Shown here: one piece after another, positions 1-8,925 of the stretch
How positions within the stretch are numbered: the first letter of the stretch is position 1
Layout of the letters: the number at the start of each line of letters is the position of its first letter
Assembly (NCBI RefSeq): GCF_021165935.1
Contig: NZ_CP088953.1
Coordinates: 682,001-746,000, forward strand
Length of the DNA: 64,000 nucleotides
From: Microbulbifer elongatus
GTDB lineage: Bacteria > Pseudomonadota > Gammaproteobacteria > Pseudomonadales > Cellvibrionaceae
Direction: 5' to 3'
Program-made: the position numbers and the translations under genes
The notes under the pieces: generated by a model
The model's input: only the letters and a program-made list of their open reading frames with translations
Database searches by the model: none
What the model was told of the DNA's origin: nothing

Positions 1-879
1 CCCCTGTCCCCAGCGGGGTGAGCCGGCGCGCCAAGCGAGGATCGCCAGCAGGCTGACGATCAGCGTGACAATGATTGCGCCGATACGGTGGGTCAGATGG
101 ATTGCGGTGCGCGCATCGCTCTCCAGGGCACCACCGAGATAATTCGGGCCTATCTGCTGGGCAATATTGAATCCCTGACGGAAATCCGCTTCTGGCCACC
201 ATTGATTGTGACAGGTGGGAAAATCCGGACACGCCAGCGCCGCGTAATTGGAGCTGGTCCAACCGCCGAGGGCAATCTGCAGGCTGACGACGATTACTGC
301 CACGATCGCCAGGGGGCGCAGTCTCTGCAGCGCGGTGTACTCGTGGGGGGGAATCAGCCGTTTGCGGTAGCGCAGTCGCTCCGACAACATCCACAAGACC
401 GAGAGAGTCGCCATACCGCCCAGTAAGTGCAGCGTAACCACTTGCGGCCACAGTTTGAGAGTAACCGTCCACATGCCGAAGGCGGCCTGCAGAATGATCA
501 GACCCAATAGAATATGACTCTGGATAAACCCTCGGTGACCGCGGCGACGCCAGAACAAATAGGTGAGCCCCGCCACCAGTAACAGCAGCAGCCCGGCAAA
601 GTAGCGATGTACCATCTCCGGCCAGGTTTTATCGGTTTCTACCGGTGTATCGGGGAAGGCGGCATTGGCCGCAGTAATTTCATGGTGTTCATCGGGCCAC
701 AGCAGGTGCCCATAGCACCCGGGCCAATCCGGACAGCCCAGGCCCGCATCGGACAGACGCGTGAACGCGCCCAGCACCACGACCACCAGTGCCAGACCGG
801 TACCGATCAGCGCCAGGCGAAAGCGCCAGTCTTTTTTATAGTTCTTGCGCAATTCCGTGACGTCGGATTCCACATCCAT
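1..879 (-). CDS. ctaA: Heme A synthase CtaA/COX15 (partial, 3' end beyond the window)
   Basis: Catalyses the two-step oxidation of heme O to heme A in the inner membrane, needed for the a-type hemes of the oxidase encoded downstream in coordinates. From the ATG at 877-879 the frame stays open for 293 codons to the left edge, so roughly 50 residues of a usual 340-aa protein are missing. The first membrane segment is followed by TRLSDAGLGCPDWPGCYG, the family signature with its paired cysteines; later helices carry His residues in the usual heme-ligand contexts (VHRYFAG, LHLLGG, THRIGAI). It is the last visible gene of the oxidase operon, 20 bp after the Sco-like gene. ctaB (heme O synthase) would be expected next, outside the window. 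Confidence 0.93.
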   Translation of the reverse strand, partial: MDVESDVTELRKNYKKDWRFRLALIGTGLALVVVVLGAFTRLSDAGLGCPDWPGCYGHLLWPDEHHEITAANAAFPDTPVETDKTWPEMVHRYFAGLLLLLVAGLTYLFWRRRGHRGFIQSHILLGLIILQAAFGMWTVTLKLWPQVVTLHLLGGMATLSVLWMLSERLRYRKRLIPPHEYTALQRLRPLAIVAVIVVSLQIALGGWTSSNYAALACPDFPTCHNQWWPEADFRQGFNIAQQIGPNYLGGALESDARTAIHLTHRIGAIIVTLIVSLLAILAWRAGSPRWGQG

Positions 880-899
880 TCCGCTCTCTCCTCTGACCA

Positions 900-1580
900 C
901 TACTTCTCGTAGGAGTACTTCAGCAATCGTTTGATGTCTTTCAGAAGCTGGTTACCGCTGTGGCGGCCGTTGTAAACCATCATGGCGTAGCCCTGCTGAT
1001 CCACCAGCAATACGGCGGGGCGCTCAAGCCGGGCGTGATCGCTGTCCACCAGCCACTGATCCAGCTGTTGCCGATCGACACTGGTGAAGCGCAGCTTCGG
1101 ATGCTGGCCGGCAAGGTCGCCATGCCGCTCTTCGCTCAGCGGTGCGGTGGTGGCAAGAATTCGCTCCACCCGCCGCGCCTTGTCGCCCAGGCGGATATGC
1201 ACCTGACGGGTGGTGTACAGGAGCTTGTCACATTCTTCCGCACATTGCGCATCTGCGACAATCAGGTAGCGCCATCTGGGCTCTTCGTCCACCAGCGACA
1301 GCACACTCCCGTCAGCGGACATCAGGTCAATATCACCCACGCTCTGTGCGGGAGTCAGCAGTTCACCCTGATTGACCGTCTCCGTGGGCATGCCCACGCC
1401 GGTATAAAAAATGATATAGGCCGCAAAAATCGGAATCGCTACAGACGCAATCACGCCAATCCCGGTCCAGCGGCTCAGGCCCGATGGCTTATCCTGGGGC
1501 GGCGCTTCTGATCCCGCCGCTGCGCTGTCTACGCTCTGGATCTGCTCAGTCACTTTGTGTACCTCGCTGTCGGGCGCCAT
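900..1580 (-). CDS. Membrane-anchored Sco-like thioredoxin-fold protein of the oxidase cluster
   Basis: The 226-aa protein has a hydrophilic N-terminus of about 38 residues, one membrane segment (about 40-62) and a periplasmic domain. That domain contains DAQCAEECDK, a CxxxC pair with the spacing of the copper-binding Sco/SenC cysteines, followed by a thioredoxin-like ending (RPAVLLVDQQGYAMMVYNG). The position between SURF1 and ctaA matches the uncharacterised PA0111-type gene of the Pseudomonas cox locus. I infer a role in copper delivery or thiol redox during oxidase maturation. The overall sequence is diverged from true Sco1 and I do not see a clear third ligand His, so function is not established. 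Confidence 0.75.
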   Translation of the reverse strand: MAPDSEVHKVTEQIQSVDSAAAGSEAPPQDKPSGLSRWTGIGVIASVAIPIFAAYIIFYTGVGMPTETVNQGELLTPAQSVGDIDLMSADGSVLSLVDEEPRWRYLIVADAQCAEECDKLLYTTRQVHIRLGDKARRVERILATTAPLSEERHGDLAGQHPKLRFTSVDRQQLDQWLVDSDHARLERPAVLLVDQQGYAMMVYNGRHSGNQLLKDIKRLLKYSYEK

Positions 1581-1625
1581 CCGCGGATCGATGCCCGCAC
1601 CGCCCTCGTTATTGTTATGGATTGA

Positions 1626-2471
1626 TTATGTCTCTTTTGATGTTTTTTTAAACCACTTTTCGCGCAGTATTTGACGCAGGTTGGTTGCGGTGAGCAGCCA
1701 CAGCAACAACAGTGCTGTCGCCATGGCGAACCACTGTACCGCGTAGCCCGTGTGTTTCTGTGGGCTGGTGGTAATCAGGTGCCAGTCGGTAGTGAATGCA
1801 GTATCGGAGTCGGCGCTCAGGCGTATCTGCCAGGCTGGCTGCCTGAGCGCCAGTTGCCGGGTGCTGAGGTCCTGTGGAGACTGGATGCGACTGTGCGGGG
1901 GTGTCACGCCCTGCCCTTCGATTCGCGCTGGATAGAGAAATCCGGTGATGACTTTTGCCGCCAGCGGGTAGCGCACTTCCGGCAACTCGCTACGATGACT
2001 GCCGGCAGGGAGCCAGCCACGATTGATCAGCCATCGCGCTTTCGGGGTATCCCCGCTGCCGGTTTCAAAGACCTGCAGTACTTCGTAGCCAACGCGGCCA
2101 TTGCGGGTGCGGTTGTCGAGCAGGAAGTACTCGTCGGTATAAAACCCCAGTAGCCGCACCGGTGCGTATATTTGCAGGGCCCCCTCCTCTGACGCCTCCC
2201 CGCTCAGACGGATTGGCTGTCCAGAGAGGCGTGCATCCAGTTGATTCTGAATCTGTTGCTTTTCTGCCGCACGGTTAAGTTGCCAGTTTCCCAAGCTCAA
2301 CAAAAGTGGAAGAAAACACAGGCTGAGCAGGGTCACGGGCCAGTTGCGAATAAATGCTACACTGGCGTCGCGCGGTGCAGGTTTGCCATCCATCGCGGAT
2401 GAACAGCGCTCGGCGTTCCCGGTGTCTACTGCTTGATCGCGGTGTTGCTGCGATGATTTGGGAGCTGTCAT
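1626..2471 (-). CDS. SURF1-family cytochrome oxidase assembly protein
   Basis: SURF1/Shy1 proteins help insert heme A into oxidase subunit I. The 281-aa protein has the family layout: N-terminal membrane helix with LSLGNWQLNRAAEK (about residues 60-73), a large periplasmic region with LLDNRTRNGRVGYEVLQVF and LINRGWLPAG, and a C-terminal helix preceded by HTGYAVQWFAMA. The first 40 residues form a hydrophilic extension, so a later start is possible. It lies 45 bp upstream of the Sco-like gene in the same direction and only 33 bp from the divergent DUF2909 gene, so its promoter, if separate from the operon's, must sit in or around that short gap. Confidence 0.93.
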   Translation of the reverse strand: MTAPKSSQQHRDQAVDTGNAERCSSAMDGKPAPRDASVAFIRNWPVTLLSLCFLPLLLSLGNWQLNRAAEKQQIQNQLDARLSGQPIRLSGEASEEGALQIYAPVRLLGFYTDEYFLLDNRTRNGRVGYEVLQVFETGSGDTPKARWLINRGWLPAGSHRSELPEVRYPLAAKVITGFLYPARIEGQGVTPPHSRIQSPQDLSTRQLALRQPAWQIRLSADSDTAFTTDWHLITTSPQKHTGYAVQWFAMATALLLLWLLTATNLRQILREKWFKKTSKET

Positions 2472-2504
2472 GCCAATAAATACTTCAATAAGTGGCGTTT
2501 TATT

Positions 2505-2729
2505 ATGTGGCTAAAAGCAATAATTGTGTTGTTGTTTCTCGCCGTGCTGGCCAGCCTGACCAGTGCTCTGATCTTTCTGCTGCGCGACATGGGCGCGCCG
2601 CAATCGAAACGTACCCTCTATGCATTGGGCATTCGCATCTCGTTGGCGGCGCTGCTGCTGATTGCGATCTGGTACGGATTCGATAGCGGTATCCTATCCA
2701 ACACCGCGCCCTGGGCGAACAAATACTGA
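2505..2729 (+). CDS. DUF2909 twin-transmembrane small protein
   Basis: This 74-aa protein consists of two hydrophobic helices (about residues 4-27 and 46-64) joined by a short basic loop (MGAPQSKRT), the layout of the DUF2909 family. The family recurs in oxidase clusters of gammaproteobacteria (PA0109 position in P. aeruginosa); its biochemical role is unknown, and an assembly or stability function for the oxidase is only inferred. It is the one plus-strand gene in the cluster, convergent with ctaE (52 bp) and divergent from SURF1 (33 bp). Confidence 0.85.
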   Translation: MWLKAIIVLLFLAVLASLTSALIFLLRDMGAPQSKRTLYALGIRISLAALLLIAIWYGFDSGILSNTAPWANKY

Positions 2730-2780
2730 CGCTCGTCAGCCGCGGTGGATGCATGCACCCATCCACCGCGCCCTTTCGGC

Positions 2781-3671
2781 TTACGCCCCCAGTACGTAGA
2801 CGAAAATAAACAGTCCTACCCAGACCACATCCACGAAGTGCCAGTACCAGCTGGCCGCCTCAAAGCCGAAGTGATCGTCCGGCTTGAAGTGATGGGCGAT
2901 GACCGAGCGCAGCAACATGATCAGCAGCATGATGGTGCCGAGGGTCACGTGTGCGCCGTGGAAACCGGTGAGCATAAAGAAGGTGGTACCGTAAATACCG
3001 GATTCCAGGGTCAGGCCCAGGTGCTGATAGGCTTCCAGGTATTCTTCCACCTGGAAGAACAGAAAGGCGATACCCAGTGCCACCGTGGCACCCAGCCAGA
3101 GATTGAAGGCCTGCCGCTTATCCTTTTTCAGATACACGTGCGCAATGTGCACGGTGACACTGGAAGCCAGCAGCAATACTGTATTGAGCAGCGGCAGATG
3201 CCAGGGATCGATGATGCCTTTCGGACCGACTACCTTGGCCGCCTCACCACTCACTGCCTGCTCCGGGGTCACCATCAGCGGCCAGGTATTCTGAAACCCC
3301 TCCCACAACATATTCGAGGAACCGCGATCTCCTTCACCACCAAGCCATGGCAGTGAAAAGGTGCGAATGTAATAGAGCGCACCGAAGAAGGCGGCAAAGA
3401 ACATCACCTCGGAGAAAATAAACCAGCCCATTCCCCACACATAGGAGCGCTTGAGCTGATCGCTGTTCAGGCCCTGCATGTTTTCCTTGATCACCGCAGC
3501 GAACCAGAACCACAGCACGGTTGCCATGGACAGAGCACCGGCAAAGAAAATATAGGAACTGCCGCCATTGATCCAGGTGGCGGCGCCGAAGGCCGTCAGG
3601 AAGATGCCGATGGTGGCGAAGATAGGCAGCCGGGACTGCTCGGGAACATAGTAGCTGCTTTCGGTGGCCAT
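2781..3671 (-). CDS. ctaE: Cytochrome c oxidase subunit III
   Basis: Integral-membrane core subunit of the aa3/caa3 oxidase. The 296-aa protein shows the subunit III landmarks: WGMGWFIFSEVMFFAAFF in the third helix region, FFMLTGFHGAHV with its conserved HGxHV, and C-terminal SWYWHFVDVVWVGLF. Subunit III supports proton uptake and enzyme stability and contains no metal. It follows ctaG by 6 bp, so the two are surely co-transcribed. The order ctaC-ctaD-ctaG-ctaE is the standard proteobacterial one. Confidence 0.97.
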   Translation of the reverse strand: MATESSYYVPEQSRLPIFATIGIFLTAFGAATWINGGSSYIFFAGALSMATVLWFWFAAVIKENMQGLNSDQLKRSYVWGMGWFIFSEVMFFAAFFGALYYIRTFSLPWLGGEGDRGSSNMLWEGFQNTWPLMVTPEQAVSGEAAKVVGPKGIIDPWHLPLLNTVLLLASSVTVHIAHVYLKKDKRQAFNLWLGATVALGIAFLFFQVEEYLEAYQHLGLTLESGIYGTTFFMLTGFHGAHVTLGTIMLLIMLLRSVIAHHFKPDDHFGFEAASWYWHFVDVVWVGLFIFVYVLGA

Positions 3672-3677
3672 AGTTTT

Positions 3678-4250
3678 TTATCCCTCTCGCTCGGAGTCGG
3701 TATTTTTGTTGTTCGCTTGTTTGGCAATTCTTTCCGTGACATCAAACAGCGTGTAGGAAAGCGTAATGGTATTCACCCCGGCGGGCAGATCCGGATCGAC
3801 AATAAAGCGCAGACCCAGTTCGGCGGATTCACCGGCGGCGAGTGCCTGCTGGTTAAAGCAGAAACATTCTGTTTTGTGAAAATAATTGGCTGCCTTGAAG
3901 GGCACCAGACTGGGAATCGCCTGACCGATCATGTCGCGGTCCGTCGGATTACGTGCATGAAAGACCGTATCCACCGCCTCACCGGGATGTACACGGATTT
4001 CCACCGTATCGGGTTTGAATTCCCACGGCATATTTTCATTGTGACTGGCAACAAACTGGACTTTCACCGTGCGCTCTGTATCCACCGCTGCCGGCACCGC
4101 CTCGTAGCGACCACCGGTTTTGCCATTCAGGCCGGTAATCTCACAGAAAGCGTCGTACAGCGGCGGCATGATAAACAGCGCAAAGCCGAGCATGCCGACC
4201 GCGAGGGTCAGCAGCTTGGCGGTAGTTTTTGCGTTTGCACTCAGTGACAT
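3678..4250 (-). CDS. ctaG: Cytochrome c oxidase assembly protein CtaG/Cox11
   Basis: Cox11 is a periplasm-facing copper chaperone that delivers CuB to subunit I. The 190-aa protein has one N-terminal membrane helix (about residues 12-32), an Ig-like domain with LYDAFCEITGLNGKT, and the copper-binding cysteine motif KTECFCFNQQ. The C-terminal strand region INTITLSYTLF-type ending is typical of the family (here VNTITLSYTLFDV). The gene lies 24 bp after ctaD and 6 bp before ctaE. Its length matches usual Cox11 proteins (180-200 aa). Confidence 0.96.
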   Translation of the reverse strand: MSLSANAKTTAKLLTLAVGMLGFALFIMPPLYDAFCEITGLNGKTGGRYEAVPAAVDTERTVKVQFVASHNENMPWEFKPDTVEIRVHPGEAVDTVFHARNPTDRDMIGQAIPSLVPFKAANYFHKTECFCFNQQALAAGESAELGLRFIVDPDLPAGVNTITLSYTLFDVTERIAKQANNKNTDSEREG

Positions 4251-4274
4251 AACCTCAGCTCTTGCAGCCGGAAA

Positions 4275-5825
4275 TCAGCGCACAACCGGCGGGGTACTGA
4301 AGGTGTGGTATGGCGCCGGTGAGGGCACACTCCACTCCAGACCTTCCGGGTTTTCCCAGACCTCGTCGGTGGCTTTCTTACCGCCTTTCACCGTGCGGAT
4401 CACATTGAACAGGAACACGATCTGCGCGGCTCCAAACAGGAAGGCGCCCACACTGGCAATCTGGTTGAAGTCTGCAAACTGCAGCGCATAGTCCGGAATG
4501 CGGCGGGGCATCCCCGCAAGGCCGACAAAGTGCATCGGGAAGAAGGTCACATTCAGGCCCACAAACGCCATCCAGAAGTGCACCTTGCCCATGGTCTCGT
4601 TGTACATATTCCCGGTCCACTTGGGCAGCCAGTAATAGACGCCGGCGGTGATCGAAAAGATGGCGCCGGGCACCAGTACATAGTGGAAGTGTGCCACCAC
4701 AAAGTAGGTGTCGTGATACTGGAAATCTGCCGGGGCAATAGCCAGCATCAGACCGGAGAAGCCGCCCAGGGTAAACAAGATCACGAAGGCAATGGAGAAC
4801 AGCATCGGGGTTTCAAACGTCATCGAGCCCCGAAACATGGTGGTCACCCAGTTGAACACTTTCACCCCGGTGGGTACCGCGATCAGCATGGTGGCGTACA
4901 TGAAGAACAGTTCACCGGCAATCGGCATACCCACGGTAAACATATGGTGCGCCCACACGATAAAACTGAGGAACGCGATGGAGGCGGTGGCGTACACCAT
5001 GGAGCTGTAACCAAACAGCGGCTTGCGCGCAAAGGTGGGAATGATCGCCGACACGATACCGAACGCCGGCAGAATCATGATATACACCTCAGGGTGCCCG
5101 AAGAACCAGAACACATGCTGGAAGAGTACCGGATCACCACCGCCGGCCGCACTGAAGAAGCTGGTACCGAAGTGGATATCCATCAGCATCATGGTGACCA
5201 CACCGGCAAGCACCGGCATCACCGCGATCAGCAGGTAGGCGGTGATCAACCAGGTCCATACGAACAGCGGCATCTTCATCAGGGTCATACCCGGTGCGCG
5301 CATATTCAGAATGGTGGCGACGATATTGATCGCCCCCATGATCGACGACGCACCCATGATATGAATGGCAAAAATAAAGAAGGTCACACTGGGCGGTGCG
5401 TATTCGGTGGACAGCGGCGCGTAGAATGTCCAACCGAAGTTGGGCGCACCGCCTTCCATAAACAGCGTGGAGGCCAGCATCGCGAAGGCGAAGGGCAGAA
5501 TCCAGAAGCTCCAGTTGTTCATGCGCGGCAGCGCCATATCCGGAGCGCCGATCATCATCGGCACCATCCAGTTGGCGAGCCCCACAAACGCGGGCATCAC
5601 CGCACCGAACACCATGATCAGCCCGTGCATGGTGGTCATCTGGTTAAAGAAATCCGGCTGCACAATCTGCAGACCGGGCTGGAACAATTCGGCGCGGATT
5701 ACCAGCGCCATACAACCGCCAAGCAGGAACATCGCAAAACTGAACCACAGGTACATCGAGCCGATGTCTTTGTGATTGGTGGTGTAGAGCCAGCGGGTAA
5801 AACCGGGTTTGGGACCGTGTGCCAT
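4275..5825 (-). CDS. ctaD: Cytochrome c oxidase subunit I
   Basis: Catalytic heme-copper subunit of the terminal oxidase: it reduces O2 to water at the heme a3-CuB centre and pumps protons. The 516-aa protein has 12 expected helices. The metal ligands are visible: MHGLIMVFGAVMP (low-spin heme His), FFGHPEVYIMILP (CuB His and the cross-linked Tyr with the K-channel region), WAHHMFTVG (two CuB His) and HDTYFVVAHFHYVL (heme a3 and heme a His). It follows ctaC by 24 bp. The ATG at 5823-5825 begins MAHGPKPG, a usual start for this family. Confidence 0.98.
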   Translation of the reverse strand: MAHGPKPGFTRWLYTTNHKDIGSMYLWFSFAMFLLGGCMALVIRAELFQPGLQIVQPDFFNQMTTMHGLIMVFGAVMPAFVGLANWMVPMMIGAPDMALPRMNNWSFWILPFAFAMLASTLFMEGGAPNFGWTFYAPLSTEYAPPSVTFFIFAIHIMGASSIMGAINIVATILNMRAPGMTLMKMPLFVWTWLITAYLLIAVMPVLAGVVTMMLMDIHFGTSFFSAAGGGDPVLFQHVFWFFGHPEVYIMILPAFGIVSAIIPTFARKPLFGYSSMVYATASIAFLSFIVWAHHMFTVGMPIAGELFFMYATMLIAVPTGVKVFNWVTTMFRGSMTFETPMLFSIAFVILFTLGGFSGLMLAIAPADFQYHDTYFVVAHFHYVLVPGAIFSITAGVYYWLPKWTGNMYNETMGKVHFWMAFVGLNVTFFPMHFVGLAGMPRRIPDYALQFADFNQIASVGAFLFGAAQIVFLFNVIRTVKGGKKATDEVWENPEGLEWSVPSPAPYHTFSTPPVVR

Positions 5826-5849
5826 AACTAAACTCCTTTCGGCTCCTGC

Positions 5850-7010
5850 TTACTTATTCTTGAAATTGAGAATGTCGATGGGCTGCACGGTGTCGCCCAT
5901 ATTGTTGCCGAAGGCACTGCGCTGATAGGTGATCACTGCCGCCAGGTCCACCTCACTCAACTGCGCGCCGAACGCCTGCATCGCGGGATTGCTCGGTGAA
6001 CCGTTCACCACCATGCTCATATGCCCATCCATGGGACCGGTAGCGACCTTGGATCCTGCGATCGCAGGGAAGGTACCGGGAATTCCCTGGCCATTGGCCT
6101 GGTGACAGGCGACACAGGCACTGTTGTAAATCTTCTCTCCGCGGGCGTAGAGCTCGTCGAAGGTAAAGGTTTTGTTGGTCAACTCTTTGATGCGGGCGGC
6201 GGCAGCGGCGCGATCACTCAACCAGGAGTGGTATTCGTCTTCCGGTACTGCCTTGACCACAATCGGCATAAACCCGTGGTCTTTACCGCACAGCTCCGCG
6301 CACTGGCCGCGGTAAATACCGGGCTCGTCGATGCGGGTCCAGGATTCATTCACAAAACCCGGGATCGCATCCTTTTTCACCGCCAGGTCCGGCACCCACC
6401 AGGCGTGGATGACATCGTTGGCGGTAATCAGGAAGCGGATTTTTTTATTCACCGGCACGACCAGGGGCTCATCAACCTCCAGCAGGTAATTCGCACTTTT
6501 CGGCTGCTGATTCTGAATCTGGGATTGTGGCGTGGAGAGGTTAGAAAAGAAGGAGACATCGGAACCCAGGTAGTCGTATTTCCACTTCCACTGGTAGCCG
6601 GTGATCATGATGTCCAGATCGGCTTCCTTGGTGTCGTAGATATCGTAAAGGGTTTTGGTGGCGGGGATCGCCATGCCGATGAGAATCAGGGTGGGCACGA
6701 TGGTCCAGGCCAGTTCCACACCGAGACTTTCGTGAAACTGCGCAGCCTTGTAGCCCTTGCTCTTGCGGTGACGCCACATGCTGTAGAACATCACCCCGAA
6801 CACCACGACGCCGATCGCCACACAGATCCAGAAGATCAGCATGTGTAGATCGTAAGTGGTACGGGAAACCTCGGTTACCCCCTGGGTCATATTGACCCCC
6901 CAGCGTTGCACCTCTTCCGCGGCCTCTTGCGAAGCCTCCTGCGCGAACGCAGCGGGTACACATGCCGAGATGGTCAATAAGGCGAACAGCCGTTTGAAGC
7001 CCATCAACAT
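5850..7010 (-). CDS. ctaC: Cytochrome c oxidase subunit II with fused cytochrome c domain
   Basis: Electron-entry subunit. After a signal peptide (about residues 1-23) come two membrane helices (about 55-80 and 97-120), a CuA cupredoxin domain ending in GQCAELCGKDHGFM, which holds the binuclear copper ligands, and a C-terminal class I cytochrome c domain with the heme motif CVACH and a distal Met region (MDGHMSMVV). The fused heme makes this a caa3-like enzyme, as in Pseudomonas coxB. It is the first gene of the operon; ATG codons at 7010 and 7004 are both possible starts. Upstream is the 417-bp divergent region. Confidence 0.96.
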   Translation of the reverse strand: MLMGFKRLFALLTISACVPAAFAQEASQEAAEEVQRWGVNMTQGVTEVSRTTYDLHMLIFWICVAIGVVVFGVMFYSMWRHRKSKGYKAAQFHESLGVELAWTIVPTLILIGMAIPATKTLYDIYDTKEADLDIMITGYQWKWKYDYLGSDVSFFSNLSTPQSQIQNQQPKSANYLLEVDEPLVVPVNKKIRFLITANDVIHAWWVPDLAVKKDAIPGFVNESWTRIDEPGIYRGQCAELCGKDHGFMPIVVKAVPEDEYHSWLSDRAAAAARIKELTNKTFTFDELYARGEKIYNSACVACHQANGQGIPGTFPAIAGSKVATGPMDGHMSMVVNGSPSNPAMQAFGAQLSEVDLAAVITYQRSAFGNNMGDTVQPIDILNFKNK

Positions 7011-7427
7011 CGCCTGCAGATCTCCATGTTTGTTATTCTCGCGAGCCCGCTTCCTGCGGTTTGATCGCTACGGCCTTGCGACACGGAAATATCACCGTGC
7101 ACGGTCGCGGCATCGCAAACCACAAAATAGCAAAACCCGTAAACAGCGGCTGGCTGTTCCGAGGACTGGAGACTGCTCCGATCGCAAAATCGGTAACACG
7201 CCCACATGAGAATGTGGACAAGCTGTAGTAAACCAAGACTACATACACTGTTCGCACACCGGGCGAGGACCTCGACTGCGCGATACTGCTGTCAGTGCAA
7301 CTTGTTATTTTTACTTCAGATGTCGTCGCCCGGAAGGTACAACCAACAACCTGTGTCTTTTTGTCGCATCTAGCACTTTCAAAAGAAACACATCACCAGA
7401 AGAAAGTCAATTAAACCGCCAACTTAC
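7011..7427. promoter_or_regulatory. Divergent intergenic region between ctaC and the MATE gene
   Basis: These 417 bp must hold the promoter of the oxidase operon (leftward) and probably that of the MATE gene (rightward). I see no convincing gene. The only clear structure is a perfect hairpin, CCACAT-GAGA-ATGTGG at 7202-7217, without a following T run, which could be an operator. No clean -35/-10 pair stands out by eye. Confidence 0.4.
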
Positions 7428-8786
7428 ATGAAAAATTCATCGGCGCTTTCCAGTGCCCTGTCGCGCCGTGCCACCGCCCCATACCGCAGGGTCTGGCATC
7501 TCGCCTGGCCCATGATTCTGAGCAACATTACTGTGCCGCTTCTCGGTGCGGTGGATACCGCCGTACTCGGCCACCTCTCCAGCCCGGAATATCTTTCCGG
7601 TGTTGCTATCGGCGCCAGTGTGATCTCCATGCTGTTGTGGGCTTTCGGTTTTCTGCGCATGGGGACCACCGGGCTGGTGGCCCGCGCCAGCGATAGTGGC
7701 GCGGCCTGGTTGCTGCGTGCGCTGACGCTGGCTTTCCTCCTGGGGGCCCTGTTACTTGTGCTGGCCTCGCCAATGCTGCCGGTGATTACCCAGTGGATGA
7801 ATGCCAGTGCCGAGGCAAGTCCCCACGCGCGGGACTATCTGCAGATCCGCCTGTTGAGCGCGCCTGTTGCGCTGGCCAATTTTGCTCTGCTGGGATTCTT
7901 TATCGGGCGGCAGGACAGCCGGGCGCCACTGGCAATACTGGTTACCGCCAACCTGCTGAATATCACCCTGGACCTGGTGTTGATTCTGGGCCTCGGCATG
8001 GGTGCACGGGGCGCCGCCTGGGCCTCGGTGTGTGCGGATCTGTGCAGCGTTGCCCTGGGCTGGTGGCTGCTGACACTACGCCACCGGGACACGCGGGACG
8101 AGATGATCCGGGCTATCCGCGACCCGGACTTCTGGCCGTGGCGCAACATTGCCCCCTGGCTGGAACTCATGCGCATCAACGGCGATCTGTTTGTGCGCAC
8201 CTGTCTGCTGCTGTTTACCCTCACTTTTTTCACCGCCCAGGGCGCAGCTCAGGGGGACACGGTGCTGGCGGCCAACGCCATTCTGCTACAGCTGCTGATG
8301 ATGACATCCTACGCACTGGACGGCTTCGCTCACGCCACCGAGTCCCTGGTCGGGCGCGCTATACGGCGGAGATCTGCGGGGGAGTTTCAACGTATCAACC
8401 GCGCCGCCGGCGTCTGGGCAGTTGCCACCGCGATGGCGATCACCGCGCTGCTGGTGACTGGAAAGTCGTGGATACTGCCACTCTTTACCGACATCCCCGC
8501 AGTTCTCGCCGCATCAGCGCAGTACTATCCCTGGCTTTGTGCACTGCCGCTGGTGGCGGTGTGGAGTTATCAGCTGGATGGGGTATTCATCGGCGCCGGA
8601 AAAAGCCGACAGATGCGCAATACCATGTTTATCGCATCTGTGATGGTGTTCATACCAGCTTGGTGGACTACTCGACATATGGGCAACGCTGGCATCTGGT
8701 TCAGCCTTTTTTTGTGGTTTGGCGCACGATCTTTCGGATTGATGGTCTATTTTTACAACTACACTAAAAACAAAGTTTGGCTGTAA
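7428..8786 (+). CDS. MATE-family efflux transporter (DinF-like)
   Basis: The 452-aa protein has about 12 hydrophobic segments and the MATE-family N-terminal half feature VWHLAWPMILSNITVPLLGAVDTAVLGHL (about residues 23-51), repeated in weaker form in the second half as expected for the two-lobe fold. Sequence style (AxPxIxxNxxxPLLGxVDTAxxG) is that of the DinF subgroup, which exports toxic organic cations or oxidants by ion antiport. The N-terminus is short and basic, with no signal peptide. It stands alone, divergent from the oxidase operon. Substrate cannot be told from sequence. Confidence 0.9.
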   Translation: MKNSSALSSALSRRATAPYRRVWHLAWPMILSNITVPLLGAVDTAVLGHLSSPEYLSGVAIGASVISMLLWAFGFLRMGTTGLVARASDSGAAWLLRALTLAFLLGALLLVLASPMLPVITQWMNASAEASPHARDYLQIRLLSAPVALANFALLGFFIGRQDSRAPLAILVTANLLNITLDLVLILGLGMGARGAAWASVCADLCSVALGWWLLTLRHRDTRDEMIRAIRDPDFWPWRNIAPWLELMRINGDLFVRTCLLLFTLTFFTAQGAAQGDTVLAANAILLQLLMMTSYALDGFAHATESLVGRAIRRRSAGEFQRINRAAGVWAVATAMAITALLVTGKSWILPLFTDIPAVLAASAQYYPWLCALPLVAVWSYQLDGVFIGAGKSRQMRNTMFIASVMVFIPAWWTTRHMGNAGIWFSLFLWFGARSFGLMVYFYNYTKNKVWL

Positions 8787-8925
8787 CTGGAGCTACGGTA
8801 CCGATTCCTCATCCATCGTTAAGCAGTCTTGTCCGCACACTTTTTTGAGCCCGACCGACGGGCACAAACCGGGGGATGGCGAACAAAGAAACGAGGACGC
8901 GGTTTCGCCGTTTTCGTTTTGACGT

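Noticed and set aside
4530..5831. A 433-codon open frame on the plus strand opposite ctaD
   Set aside because: It mirrors a strongly conserved oxidase gene; the protein is His/Gly-rich without domains. It results from codon bias on the other strand.
7033..7257. A 74-codon minus-strand frame in the ctaC upstream region
   Set aside because: No ribosome site or family resemblance; it overlaps the expected oxidase promoter.
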